A DNA stretch of 64,000 bases from Chionis minor. Lineage: Eukaryota; Chordata; Aves; Charadriiformes; Chionididae. Within the stretch, counting starts at the first letter, position 1; each line of letters opens with the position of its first letter. This document shows, one piece after another, positions 1-11,400 of this stretch. The notes beneath the pieces were generated by a model that saw only the letters and a list, made by a program, of their open reading frames with translations, did not search any database and was not told where the DNA came from. The stretch is taken from NCBI GenBank assembly GCA_013398295.1, contig VZSF01007301.1, positions 916,492-980,491 of the forward strand, in the 5' to 3' direction. A program made the translations under genes and the position numbers.

Positions 1-145
1 GACAGCTCCATGCCTCCGTGTTGCTTGTTACCATGAAAGTATACTTTTAGCAGACTGACTGTGAAATGGAGACATTCCTGAGGAATGGGAAGTGGTGACG
101 TTCCTCTCTATTGTTCTGTTGTCAATAAAAAGTTTTGTATACCTG
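1..145 (+). other. possible 3' UTR end of the upstream gene (RELCH by synteny)
   Basis: AATAAA at 124-129 follows non-coding sequence and is followed by T- and GT-rich DNA, as at a polyadenylation site. In vertebrates RELCH (KIAA1468) lies upstream of TNFRSF11A in the same orientation, so this could be its 3' UTR end. No RELCH coding exon is visible; the gene assignment is inference only. Confidence 0.3.
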
Positions 146-2676
146 CCTCGTCTTGTTACTTCTAGTCTTCTCTGAAAGAAATTATCGAATCAAACCGGCT
201 GTAACAGAAGAGAGGTCTAATGCGCAGAAATTCTTTAGCCTTAACTTTTTTTTGGTCGTGGTTTTTTGTTTTTTTTTTTTTTTTTACAAAGCAGATGGTG
301 GACTGAACTTGCTAAATTTCCCATCTCAATGTGCCTGTTTCGCTCTGGCTTCTAGTCATGTGGCTTTACTGCCATTTTTATGCAAGGTCTCCTCCTCCTC
401 TCCTGTGCCACACTTTTTTTAATTTTTTTTTTTCTTTCTATGTCTGTTCTAGCAGTTGCAGTGCCAGAGAGAGCACTGTAGTCATGAGACCAAAATGATT
501 TCTTTATGGTTAAACTCCTCTGCTTTTCCAGAGCAGGGCAGCTGCCTGCAGGCGGCTGTGAGAGTGGCTCCTGGCCCACGCTGAACTTCAGCCACTGGTT
601 TTTTTCAAACCTGCTGATGGGCACAAGCCAAAAAACTGTGACAGCAATTTAACTGTGGGTGGTTGTGGGATGAGATTCCAGTTTGTTAGTATAAATGTAG
701 CGTCTTTGCCCAGCCCCTTGCAAAGTTTAGCTTTTGCTAGTCAGTATGTTACTTCATACTGCTTGATCCAAGGAGGAATTGGAGTGAGAATCCCAGGAAT
801 ACCAGCTCCCCCATCACGGTAACTACCGAGGTGAAAAAATACTTGTGTAGGCAACAAATGTTATGCAGGTTGTCTTTAGGAGTTTTGTCTCCTAAATTTC
901 AGGTCTCTGTTAGTGTATGTTGGTTGCAGGAGGTTTGGTTTTTTTAACATGTTAATTAGTTTACCGAATGTTGACAAATTTTCAAGAAGATGGCAAGAAG
1001 CTGTCCTATGTTGTTTATTTTTTCTCCTAGCTATGGCATTGTAGCGTTCAGGAGTGGGAAAGAAAAGCGAGAAAATCTTTAAAGAAATGAATTACCAGAG
1101 TATTTTAAATTAACTTTTTTCCTTCTGTTGTTATACAAAACAAGTAAAGTAAACCTTTTGGGAGAAAATGCCTCATTAAAAGAAGGCAGCTGGATATCCA
1201 GCATGGAAAGCAGTTAATCTCCAAAGTGTTATCTTCAATTGCTCATGATTTTTCCAAAATAAGGATTTGGGGGGGAGGAGGGAGACGGACGACATAGACC
1301 TACCCCAGTATGTTGGCTTGATTAGCTCTGCTTGAACATCTACATCCTGTTGGCTTTAAATAGGGAATATGTTGAAAGTCTCATGCTGCCCCTAGTGAAG
1401 TTCCAGAATCTTAGTATCTTTCCTTAAAGGATTGACTCTGGTGCTGTTAAGTAGAGATGACCAGTGGGCTGAAGGTACGTGACTGCCTGAATGAGTGTTC
1501 GTGAACTAAAAATGGTATCTGTAGGTTAACCATAAGCTGACTGATATGATGCATATATTTTGTTCTGAGATTGTTTTCTAAAACTACATATGAGGCAAAT
1601 TAATTGTTTTCCTATCTTCTAATCAAAGTGCATAAAGGGAGCTTTAAGAAAAGCTGCACTTTCTGTCAGTCTCTTCCACTCCCCTTTTGCACCGAGAAAA
1701 AATGCTGCTACTGCTATATGTAAAAGTATGTTCTAGTTAAGAGAGCTAAAAGCAGCTTCTGAATGGATTAGTGGCTAGAGAAAATGAGGAAGTTGATGTT
1801 TGCAAATTAAAATGTTAAGACTGAAAGATAAAAATTATCCATGAAAAGGGTCTGCTGTAAAGAAGAAGCAGGAGGTTTTGTAATGTATCGTGGGAATTTG
1901 TTGTTATGTAGGGATAATAAGATGATTCAAAAGGGTGCAGAAAAAGCAGGAGCGTGGAGTATTTCTGTTCTTTGCATTGTGACAGTGTTAATGGCATTTT
2001 TCTCTTCCAGGAGTAAGCGGCTCTACGTTTTAGTGCAGTTTCTAAAGGTGGGTATAACACATTCAAAATGTTTTAAATAATTTCCCATATGAAACTTGCT
2101 GATGTTGATATTTAAACCATAAAGTACCAGCAAAGCTTCATGGGGAGGGGGGGACATCATTAATATGCTGATATAACAAGCTGATTGGCATGGCATTGAT
2201 CCAGGGTGGAACCACAGCATTTCTGGCGTCAGAGGTAAATGCTGGTGAATTACAGGATTGCAGTATGTGCCAGGCAACAGGACTTCAAGGAAACTGGTTG
2301 GTTTGATGGTTTACTTGAGTGCATTTGGCTAACGTTTCTAGGAAATGCATTCGGATACATAGCTAATTTGTTTTAGACTATAAAATCAGTCAACAAATTC
2401 ACAGAGGAGTGCTGCTGTTGAATAAGTAGGCTAATCAAGTCCTGGATTTTAGTACTGGATGCCAATATATCCTGTATTAACTAATCTCTATGAGTAACCA
2501 TGGATGACTAATTTTCTAGAAGAGCCGTTTCTAAAGTGTTTCTGCCTTTCGGTGTAGTGCTGGTCGGGTTTCAGACTTCTAGGTAAGCCGCAAGAAAAGG
2601 CAATTCTCCTGTTGTATAGTTTGTCACAGACAGGTAAGTCGGTGGTAAACAGCATGTTTCTTTGGAGGCACCTGCA
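146..2676. other. intergenic, no gene seen
   Basis: AT-rich non-coding DNA with a T run at about 268-285. Short ORFs here lack splice context and any recognisable protein similarity. Confidence 0.6.
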
Positions 2677-3270
2677 CTACCTGCTGAGCTTGAACTTCCA
2701 TGGTGCTTCTATGCAGTGCAAGGCTTCCTCAGACTGAAGGTTTCTATTCCCTAGAAACTTCGAGGATGAGCAGTCCCAGGATGGGTTTATGCGTTTTACG
2801 GGATGCATCCATGCCTTCCCATCGCCTCTAGCCCCTTTGGGGCCCCTCTCCCCCATGCACCCCCCAGCCACTGCTGGCCACACTGGCCCTCTGCACAGCT
2901 GCCGCCACCGGTCCCTCCGCCCCACCTCATCTCCAACCGTCGGGATAAAGTCACCTAATTCCACTTCAGGCAGCCCCACAAAACTTTCACTGCTGGCCTG
3001 TCCTTTCCAAGAAAGGACAGAAGAAGTAGAAGTCAGTGACTTGGAAAGGTGTCTCTCAAATTGGCATAAAGGGCCAATGGCGTGATGGTGGTCTGTCTGG
3101 TTCCTTTCCCGGCACTGGTATTGCATGTGCTCCTCACAGTGTCCCAAAATTATTTGGATTGTGGTCTTGTGCTGCTGCTCTTTGCCCTGCACTTTAGTGG
3201 AGATTTTTGCCATTCCACAAAACTCGAGAAACTTCTTCAGCTTCAGTTGCAGCGGAGGTGGAGGCAGCAT
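2677..3270 (-). other. unrecognised 197-codon ORF in a GC-rich patch
   Basis: The minus strand is open from ATG at 3270 to a stop at 2677. The start has a favourable context (CCACCATGC) and the first residues are MLPPPPLQLKLKKFLEFCGM. I do not recognise the product; no domain, signal peptide or membrane segment is evident. Local GC content (2700-3400) is well above the flanks, which lowers stop frequency, and the + strand has ORFs at 2789-3085 and 3082-3405 over the same DNA. It may be a chance ORF, a decayed retrocopy or a small single-exon gene. Confidence 0.2.
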
Positions 3271-3405
3271 GGTGGAACCCTCCTAAGGTTACAGCAGCTG
3301 CAGCACGTGGCATCCTACGTGTCATTCAGCCGGGCCTGTGACGCCTTCCCTTTAAATATGCTGCAAGGGGATCAGGAAGTGGGAACAGGGAAGAAGCGGC
3401 TGTAG

Positions 3406-6400
3406 TGCTTAGTAGGCAATAAGGTGGTGTTTAGATTTGATCTTTTGCTGAGGGATGAATGCGCTCTATTGATCCAAGTATGAGTCATTTCAATATTCAG
3501 CTGAGTTTTCCAAGTTCAAGATCGTTAAGTGTGCTGTTGGATAAAGTGGCAGGCTGACTCTCTGGAACTGGTAATGGGCTGTTGCGTGGTGTTCCAAAGG
3601 ACTCGCGGTCTCAGTCCTCTTACTGAGGGCTTGATGCATGTTTGCCAGCCTTGGAGATCATCTCCAGGCAGGACACAGAGACAGCTCCCTGGTTCGTGCC
3701 AGTATTGTTCTTGTCCCAAGGATGAATAGATGACGTAAGTCTTGGAGATCATCAGGTTGGTATCTCTTATAAGCATGAACAAATATTCAGAGTTAAAAAT
3801 TCACCATGACTTTGTATTTCTTTCCAGAAGTATGTAGGCATTGTTGTTGTCACCGTGTTCGGTGATAACCTATCAGTTCAGCACATACTTAAAATATTTG
3901 ACACATTAGTGGTGGGTGATTGTAAGCTTTTTTTTCTTTGGAATGCTGCAAACTTTGGATTTTTGATGGGCATTCAGCACTGTTACATTGTTGTGGGCTT
4001 GTAAAAGGTGTGTGTAAACCACAGCAACGTGACTAAGGAGCTTCATCGTAGTTGCTCTGTCATGAAAAATATTTGTTTGAAAAATCTCAAGGAGATAGAG
4101 CAACAGTCTACTATGGGAACTTGCAGTTTCAAGTTGATGGCATGGTTTTGCGTGTGTTGGTTTGATTTTTCTTTTAGGTAAATAATAACTTTTTTAAATG
4201 GATTAATTTAAATAACTAGAGACCTCAACTAGAATTAGAACCCCCTGTGCTAGAAGCGTGCCGATACTTTTCTACCTTTTTTCTCCTTAGTTCGGCCTAG
4301 AAAGCTCCACATGATGATTTAGTGGGTCCCTCTCCTTGTGGTGGGTGATGAGGCAGCTGGAGGCAGCTGTTATCCCCGGATCCGTGATGGACTCTGCGTG
4401 GGTTGCTGATACTCCGTAAGCTGCGCTGTGACCCACCTGCTCCCCCCCAGGTTTAGCGGGCGCTTTCCTGGAGCTCTGACTTTGCACATGCACCGGGTTT
4501 CTCGCTCGCCTGCTGAGAGACAGGTGCTCGTGTTTACAAAGCCTGTATTTAGTTCAGAGTCCAAAACCACAGCCAACCTTTATGACATCTAGTGGAAGAA
4601 AAACATCGATCTTGATCTAACAAAGCCCTTTATCTCATGCCCCCTCCCTCGACAGGGCGTGAGAGGCGAGGGAATGGAAGCATTTTCCCAGCCTTTCCGC
4701 GTGGTGTGACAAGGCATCCTGGGGTGGAACCACGTGCCTTTCAGTTTTGCTTCACGTTGCACAAGTTTCCTTTGTGTTGATTTGAAGACCCGGGTTGAAC
4801 ACGCAGCCGCCTACTTCTCCCTGCCAGGGAAACGGGGCATCCCGAGGGGCTGGGGCCCGCGTGCAGGCGAGGGCCAGGGGAGTTCAGCAGCACGGATAAA
4901 GCGTGGAGGACTTGCGGTGGACGTGAACGTGAGCCTAGAGGTGCCGCTCGGAGGCCCAGACGATTGGTGTATCCACCAAACCGTTCCTGATCTTCGCTTT
5001 TCGCATTGAAGTTTTGGAAAGGAGGGAGTCAAATTCCGGGATTTGTCTGGGAGCTGGTTGCTGTTTATCCAAGCTCCTGGAAAAGAGGCGTTCTTACCCT
5101 GATGCTGAAGTGGTTTTATGTTCAGACAGTTAGAAAACTTGCAGTATTACATTGAATGCTGTACTTCTTTAAAAATACTATTTAGTATGTACTGTCCACT
5201 TTTCCCTTTCTAGGAAGGCGGTAAGAAGAGATCCATACCAACCGCAGACCTGCGAAGCGGTCAGCCATGCTCCCGGTTTGTTTTCCATGGCGGGCTTCAC
5301 CAGGGAAGGGATCCTGGTATTATCCAGGGGAGTATTTTGATTCTGTCACACCTCTAAGGCTGCATGTGGTTTTTCATCTCTCTTCTCTAGAAGGAGCATC
5401 CCGAAGGCCGATGCAGTTCAGGCTTGCATGCCGCAGTGGCAAGCAGAAACAGGAGGCACCCCAATGCCACCGTAAGTTTGAAACTTTCAGATTTCAAGCA
5501 TTTTGGTTTTATTCGACATAGGCGTTTTGCAAAGGTAGTGGAAAACCTAGTGTTCTATAGTAGAAAAAAAAATAACCTTTCCTATATAACAAAAAACTGT
5601 CAAGCCAGTTTTGGCATAAATCTTTACTTTTTGCTTGTGCTAGATACAATGATATACACAATAAATGTAAGAGCATTGACAGCACTTTCTCCTATACATT
5701 CCCTAGTTCGTATTTTCAAGCATTCACATTTCAGCTTCTAACTATCTACTGCAATACGTAATTAAGACTATGAAGCACCCAGTAGTGGCTTCTGCGGGTT
5801 ATGGCTCAGAAACATAAAATTTAACTCGGAGGAAAATGTCTGAGCTTTCAAAAAAAGGCTGTTTTCACATAATGGTAGAAAACGAGAGAAATTTCAGCCC
5901 GAACAAGAAATACTTCAGGCAGGATCAGGGGTGAGAACGCAAAAGTAGTCGAGCTAACGTGCAATACCAAACTGTCTGGAGCTCCTCTGAGCTGAAGAGG
6001 GCTGGGCTGTACTCAATGCCTTCAAAGCCTTTACTCAACACCTTCGGCACGAGCCCATGACATGTCTAACTGCTCATGACAGCGTGAGTTTGCTCCTGTA
6101 CATCTGTGGTTAGAATGAGCAGCTGGTAAATAAACACAGCCTATAGCCTCGGTACTGTGCTAAATGTGAAAAGGGGAAGAGACTGAACAGGCTGTTCTGT
6201 TTAAAAAGAAGCATTTCCTTGTACCTTAAATTTGAATGTTTTAAAGCACCCTGGCCGGCACAGGGCTGGGAGTTTTGGGCAATGTGTGGATGTGGCCCTG
6301 GCAGGAGGATCTCCACCTCTGCTGTCTCACCAGTCTCCCTCCTGGACCGGCAGGGAATCGCACTGCTGCCAGCAGCCGGGCACGCGCGGTACCCACACCT

Positions 6401-6480
6401 CACTCCGTACCTTGCGAAGCCCCCGGTGCAGTTAGCTCTGCACGCGTTGCCTACCAGGATGCCGCAGCCATCCCTCCCAC
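3406..6480. other. intergenic, no gene seen
   Basis: Non-coding DNA of mixed composition, with a modest GC rise around 4640-5040. No exon with protein similarity or clear repeat family was identified. Confidence 0.6.
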
Positions 6481-7282
6481 CCCTCACCCCCAACTCAATT
6501 TCCATTCAGCACCAGAGCTGTAGCCTCTTCCCACCCAAGTGCAGTGACACCCCGACTCCTCTGGCGGGCCAGCCAGGGCTCTGACACCACGGTTGCCACC
6601 TCGGTGGCCTGCTGGAACACATCGGCGTCTCCCGCGCCCTCCGTGAGGCGAGTGGGCAGCAGTGTCCCGCTGGTGGCACCAGGCCAGGCACATCCTGCAG
6701 TGTCCTCCTGCCCCACATCCTGCAGTGTCCTCCTTCTGCCCCACAGCCCCTTGTGGAGCATCAGACCCACGCAGGGGCCGCCGGCGCCCCAGCAGCCGTG
6801 TCGCTTTGGAGGCCGGGGAGGGGAATGTGGGCACTGAGACCAGCTTTGAGCATGGATGGGGCAGGGCCCAACGCGTGCAGAGGACGTTGAGGGTGTTCAG
6901 GTTTGGAAAGGAACTTTAGGAAGATTAAAAACGCATGGTTTTATGGCCCCTGGAAACTACGTAGAGGTGAAGGGGAGGTCGCAGCTCTGTCCTGCCATGC
7001 AGGCAGGCCCTCCACGCTGGCTGCAGGAGAGAATCCCGGCAGCCGTTTCTGTCCCACGTGCTCCCTGGCTCCGGGGATCACTCCTCTCAGCAGAAATCAG
7101 ACCACAGCAGCGCAGGTGAAGGGTTTGGGTTTGTTTTTTTCCCCCCTATCCTTTTCATCTTTTGTGTTTGAATTTATTGATATATTTGCAAGCGTAGAGC
7201 AACTTATAAATAACTTTTTTTCCTCATCAAGGGTTAAATCTAAATACACAAGTGAAAGAACAACTTCCTTATTTGCTCAAGT
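6481..7282. other. GC-rich upstream flank of TNFRSF11A
   Basis: GC-rich DNA with overlapping open frames on both strands that look compositional. It contains a two-copy direct repeat (listed separately) and grades into the CpG-rich promoter region. Confidence 0.45.
6690..6742. repeat. two-copy tandem repeat
   Basis: The unit acatcctgcagtgtcctcct plus a short C-rich end occurs at 6690-6714 and again at 6715-6742, the second copy carrying a 3-nt insertion. It is a recent local duplication in the upstream flank. Confidence 0.85.
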
Positions 7283-8408
7283 CAGAAGCACGCTCCCGGC
7301 GTATTTCACAGCGGCGTGCGAGTGTGGGGAGCCAGGGAAGGTGTAAGGAGCACAGCCTGCGCTGCCGGATCCTCAGCCCCCACAAACGGGTGCTGCTGCC
7401 CTCTCCCGCCCCGCCACGGAGGATTCCCGCTGCCTTTGCGGGACGTGGTTCGAGCGGAATGGCACGCCGCCAGCTGCAGCCGCGCTTTTGCCAGGGAAGC
7501 CGGTTGCCGCTGGGTCGGTGGTGTTGGGGATGAGTCTGTTTTGCGGGTCGAGAGGCCGTTTTGCGTTGTCCCAAGTCCGGTCACAGGGGCTGTTCCCACG
7601 CAGAGCGTGGGGCGTTTTAGGAAAGCTCCCGAAGCGTGTGTTTGGCTTTTCATTCCCTTGGCAGCGATCTCGCCCGGCAGCTCCGGCCATCAGCCAAAGC
7701 AAAGTACCTGGGGAGCCTCGAGCTGTGCCAAAATGTCGAGGCTGGCACCCACAGGGCCATTGCAGGGGAGCGGGAATGGGATGGGAAACTTTCCCCCGTG
7801 CCGAGGGCAGGTGCCAGCAGGAGGGCCGTTGTGCCCGGGCGGATCAGAGAGGGAGGTGGGAGGCTGCCCCAGGCACGGCTGAGACCCGAGATGTCCTCTG
7901 ACAGCGTAAGGCGATGTCCGGAGGCGGTGAGGAGAGAGGCGGTGATACCAGGGCAGATGCAGGGCGAGGGATGGTGCCAGGTAAGAGGAGGGCTGGGAAG
8001 GAAGGGCACAGATGGCTGGCTGGCCCTGCCGAGAAGGACCGGGAAAGCAGTCCCCATCGGCAGGAGGAGGGACATGGGCATGGTGACTAAACTTCTTGTA
8101 AAAGGGGGTGGAGAAAGGAAAGGGAGGGACAAGAAGAAGGGGAAAAAAAAAAAAACCTGCATGTCAAGTCTGAGGAAATGCTGTGGGAACTACAGCCAGG
8201 CGCCTTTCATTATTTTTTTTTTTTTTTCTCTCTTCTTCTCTCTTCTCCCCTCGTGTAGCTGAGAGGAAGGAAAGGAAGAAAGAGAAGTAGCTAGCCCAAA
8301 TGTGCCTCGCTCTGCTGCCGGGGCGCGGGGGCTTGGCTGGAAGGATCTAGTTTCTCTTCGGTGGCAGGAAAAGGAGCCACAGGAGGAGGCAGAGACGGAC
8401 ACCCAGAC
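7283..8408 (+). promoter_or_regulatory. TNFRSF11A: CpG-rich promoter and 5' UTR region of TNFRSF11A
   Basis: From 7283 CpG becomes frequent (roughly 38 CpG by hand in 7283-7690), far above the flanking DNA, and GC stays high to exon 1. Such an island directly before a signal-peptide exon is a usual promoter. No TATA box is convincing, and the transcription start and any upstream non-coding exon cannot be placed from sequence alone. Confidence 0.65.
8100..8287. repeat. alternating polypurine/polypyrimidine tracts before exon 1
   Basis: Nearly pure purine at 8100-8155 (ending in an A run), pure pyrimidine at 8213-8252 (15 T then CT-rich) and pure purine again at 8261-8287. The pyrimidine block is roughly complementary to both purine blocks, so the RNA or single strand could fold into alternative hairpins. 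It lies 120-310 nt before the start codon. Confidence 0.75.
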
Positions 8409-8468
8409 ATGCCCGTCCCGTCAGGCTGCTGGCTCCTTCTCCTTTGCCTGGCTGCCGCTGGCAAACAG
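8409..8468 (+). CDS. TNFRSF11A: TNFRSF11A exon 1 (coding part): signal peptide
   Basis: Twenty codons, ending in CAG just before a consensus gtaagg donor (phase 0). The translation begins [20 protein letters not shown]: a short n-region, a leucine-rich core and small residues at the likely cleavage point, which is a typical signal peptide. It joins to LSLQITPPC in exon 2, matching the mammalian order of signal peptide followed by LQI.PPC. The ATG has G at -3 and no in-frame upstream ATG nearby, so this start is favoured. Mammalian RANK has a longer, arginine-rich n-region; the bird version is about 5-10 residues shorter. Confidence 0.88.
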
Positions 8469-11400
8469 GTAAGGCTGCGCTGCCAGGGCTGAGGGGGAAG
8501 GCGGGTGTTGCATCTCAGCCGGGGAGGTTTGTTTCTTCGCCCCTCGCTCAGAGGAGGTGGCGAAGTCAGAGCCTGTGGCATCTTGCACCGCTGGTGCTGG
8601 CAGAGCGGGGTTTAGCAGAACAGCGTCACCTGCCTTTTTATTTTTCATTTTTCATTCTGGCTCTGTGGTTTTTGTTTTTTTCCCTGCAACTCACCCTGTC
8701 TCACGAGCTTCTCTCGCTTCTTTAAAATCAAAATAGCCCAAAACTCAAAGCTCCAAAGGAAGCCAGAGGATCTGCAGGCAAAACAGCCTGCTCTGGGCAG
8801 GGTGTGAGAAACCAGAAAATATTTGCAGTGAGGTTGCTGAGGGATATAATTTGCATGTAGAGTAAAAATAAGGCAGACTCCACCCTACCGAACAGATCTA
8901 TTCAAGAGAGCGTGAGCGCACTTGTCCCTCAGACGTGGGACGAGCGCGCACGGTCTTTGCAGCCCAGCTACAGCTTTCCAGCCTCCCCCGAGGGGCGCCG
9001 ACCCCTCACGGCGCTCTGACCCCCCCGCCATCCCCAATGTGGGCAACCCCCGAGCGGCCCTGGGAGGTGGGACAGCATTTTGACCCCAGGTCCACAGGTG
9101 GAAGACGGAGGCCCAGAGCAGCTACGTGACTTGCTTGGAGGTTCACGTGCCACTAGCGACAGAGCTGGGAACCAAACCCCAATCCCAGTTCAGCTGTCCC
9201 AAAAAGGGCAGCCCCTTTCCTCGCAAGGGGAAAGATCTGAGCGAGGTTTGGCTCCGCAGTTGTTTGCAAACAGAGCGTGCCCTTTTTGCAGCTTCATGCA
9301 ATGCCAGGTGGCCAATGGTCAGCGTGTTTTACGGCTGGGATCGTCGCTGGTCTTCCTCTGTTTTGAGAAAGACCGTTTTCTACAGCCAGCTCTTGCTGAG
9401 CCTTGTGAATGGCGCGCATCAGGTTTCCTTCAGCAGTTTAAATTTGCAGAATCTTGCTCTGCTTTTTCTAATTATACAGCTTAAAAATGATTCCTCTCCC
9501 TTCAGATTATTTAGGCCTTTCTGCACTGGCAGGCTGTTTGCAAATCCCGTCCTACAGGTACTTTCTTTCCTCTGTTAATTGATGTTTGGCAGCCTCACTG
9601 CCGTTTGCATTTCTTTCATTTGAACTTCTAGTGTTTCTCTGTGTCTCATTATTCACAATTAGTTGTGTCATTTTAAGTGCTTCCCTCAACATAGTACTAT
9701 AAGGGGGCCATGGCCGGGTTCCCTGAGAGCAAGGTGCAGCTTCAAGAAAAAAAAAAAAAAAGATAAAAAAACCAAACCAAAACAAAAAACCCTCTGCTGT
9801 CTACAGCTTACAATTTAATGTCTGACCGCATAGTCCTGAGAGCCTTTCCTCTGGATCCCTGGTCCTAAATATGTTGCCTAAAACCACACAGGCCTTTTTT
9901 CCCCCCTCTAAAACATATGTTTCGTACTGTCCACCCTCGTTCCTTAGGCTTCTTCTAAATTGCTGCTTTCCAGGTGTCCTCCATATGTATATGAATGAGC
10001 GTACGTATTTCAGAAGTGATTTTTACATCACAGCTTTCAGGTGGTTTGTCCCACTCCTCAGTATCCTCTGTTTCTGGTTTTTGGGTTTGTTTTTTCCCCT
10101 GCCCTGGTGTTCAGGACTGTGATCAATACAGCACGATGAGCAACCCTCAACGTTCTTTGTACCTTTGCTTCAGGTCACTAATCATTACCTATTTGCTTCC
10201 TTCTGGAGCCATTTGGGTTTGGGGCGGTTGTTCCCTTTGGAATCTCCTCATTGCCAGGAACCTGCTCAACTCTTGAGCAAACCTTGGAAATTCAGATTTC
10301 CATGCCACAGCTCCCAGCATGTTTCGGATACCCTGATGTAGGAGCCAGGAGGAGCTCCTTATTATTTCTCACGTCCCAATTCACAGCCTTTCAGAGGATG
10401 CAAAACAGGGAACTTGAATTTATTCGGGGCTGATGTGTAAAGTCTTTCCACTGCATTCAACATGTGCTTAATTCTGAGTTAATCTAACATCCCGTCTGCA
10501 GCCGTGAGCGGGATCTGCAAGTCAGGAATGTGAAAGGAAGGCAAGCCTGGAGAGATGCTGTTCCCAGCCAGCATTTCAGGGTCTTTGCTTGACTGGTTTG
10601 AACGGTGGTTTCTCATAAGTGTGCCGTTTTCCGATAGAACAAATTGTGAGAATAAGTTCGGTAGGGCTGAAGTTTGTCTGATGCACTTGCGTTCGTTTAT
10701 GGTGGGGTAACAGTAGGGCAGTGATATTTGCCACGTACTTTCTGCGAAGAATGAGAAACACTTGGAAATGTAAGTTAATGAGTACTCATAATTCTGCTGA
10801 GAATAGACACGATCATCGTCATCATTTTCACCAAGGAGGAAACAGGAACAGAGAATTTGTGACTTGCTCTAGGTCACACACCGAGCATAGAGCAGAACTG
10901 CTGGGAGCAGAGCTCAGCCCTCCTTGTCTTGTGCTTCAGCCACAAGATGATCTTTCCAAGTAATTCATCTTGGGCATCTGTCAGAGGACACGGTATTTTG
11001 CTTTCTGAGGCATGACATGCTCAGCTGCTTTGTACACAGTAGTCACATCCCTTCCCTTGCTTAACACCGGTGAAGAGCGTAGATGTTTCTATCAGATGGG
11101 ATTTAAAGCCTGTGAGCAAGCGCATTTGCAAATGTGCAATAAACCAGTTGCCTCGTATAATGCCAAGGACTCTTCTTCCCTTGTGCGGCAATGGGATCGG
11201 TTCTTCCAATACTCCGTAATATTTACTTTATAGGGAAAGTTTGCCCACTGCAAGCATCTGGAATTCTGTGTAATATAGACAAGTTTTGCCCAAAGTATAG
11301 AATATGTTTTAACTTCCTAAAATACGCAGTCTTTATGATGATGGGGGGAAAAAAGAGCATAAAAATGTCCACGCTGTATTGGCATCGTGGGCTGTCCTGG

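Noticed and set aside
7316..8262. Several 100-208 codon ORFs on both strands upstream of exon 1
   Set aside because: They follow from the GC-rich promoter composition; no splice pattern or protein similarity.
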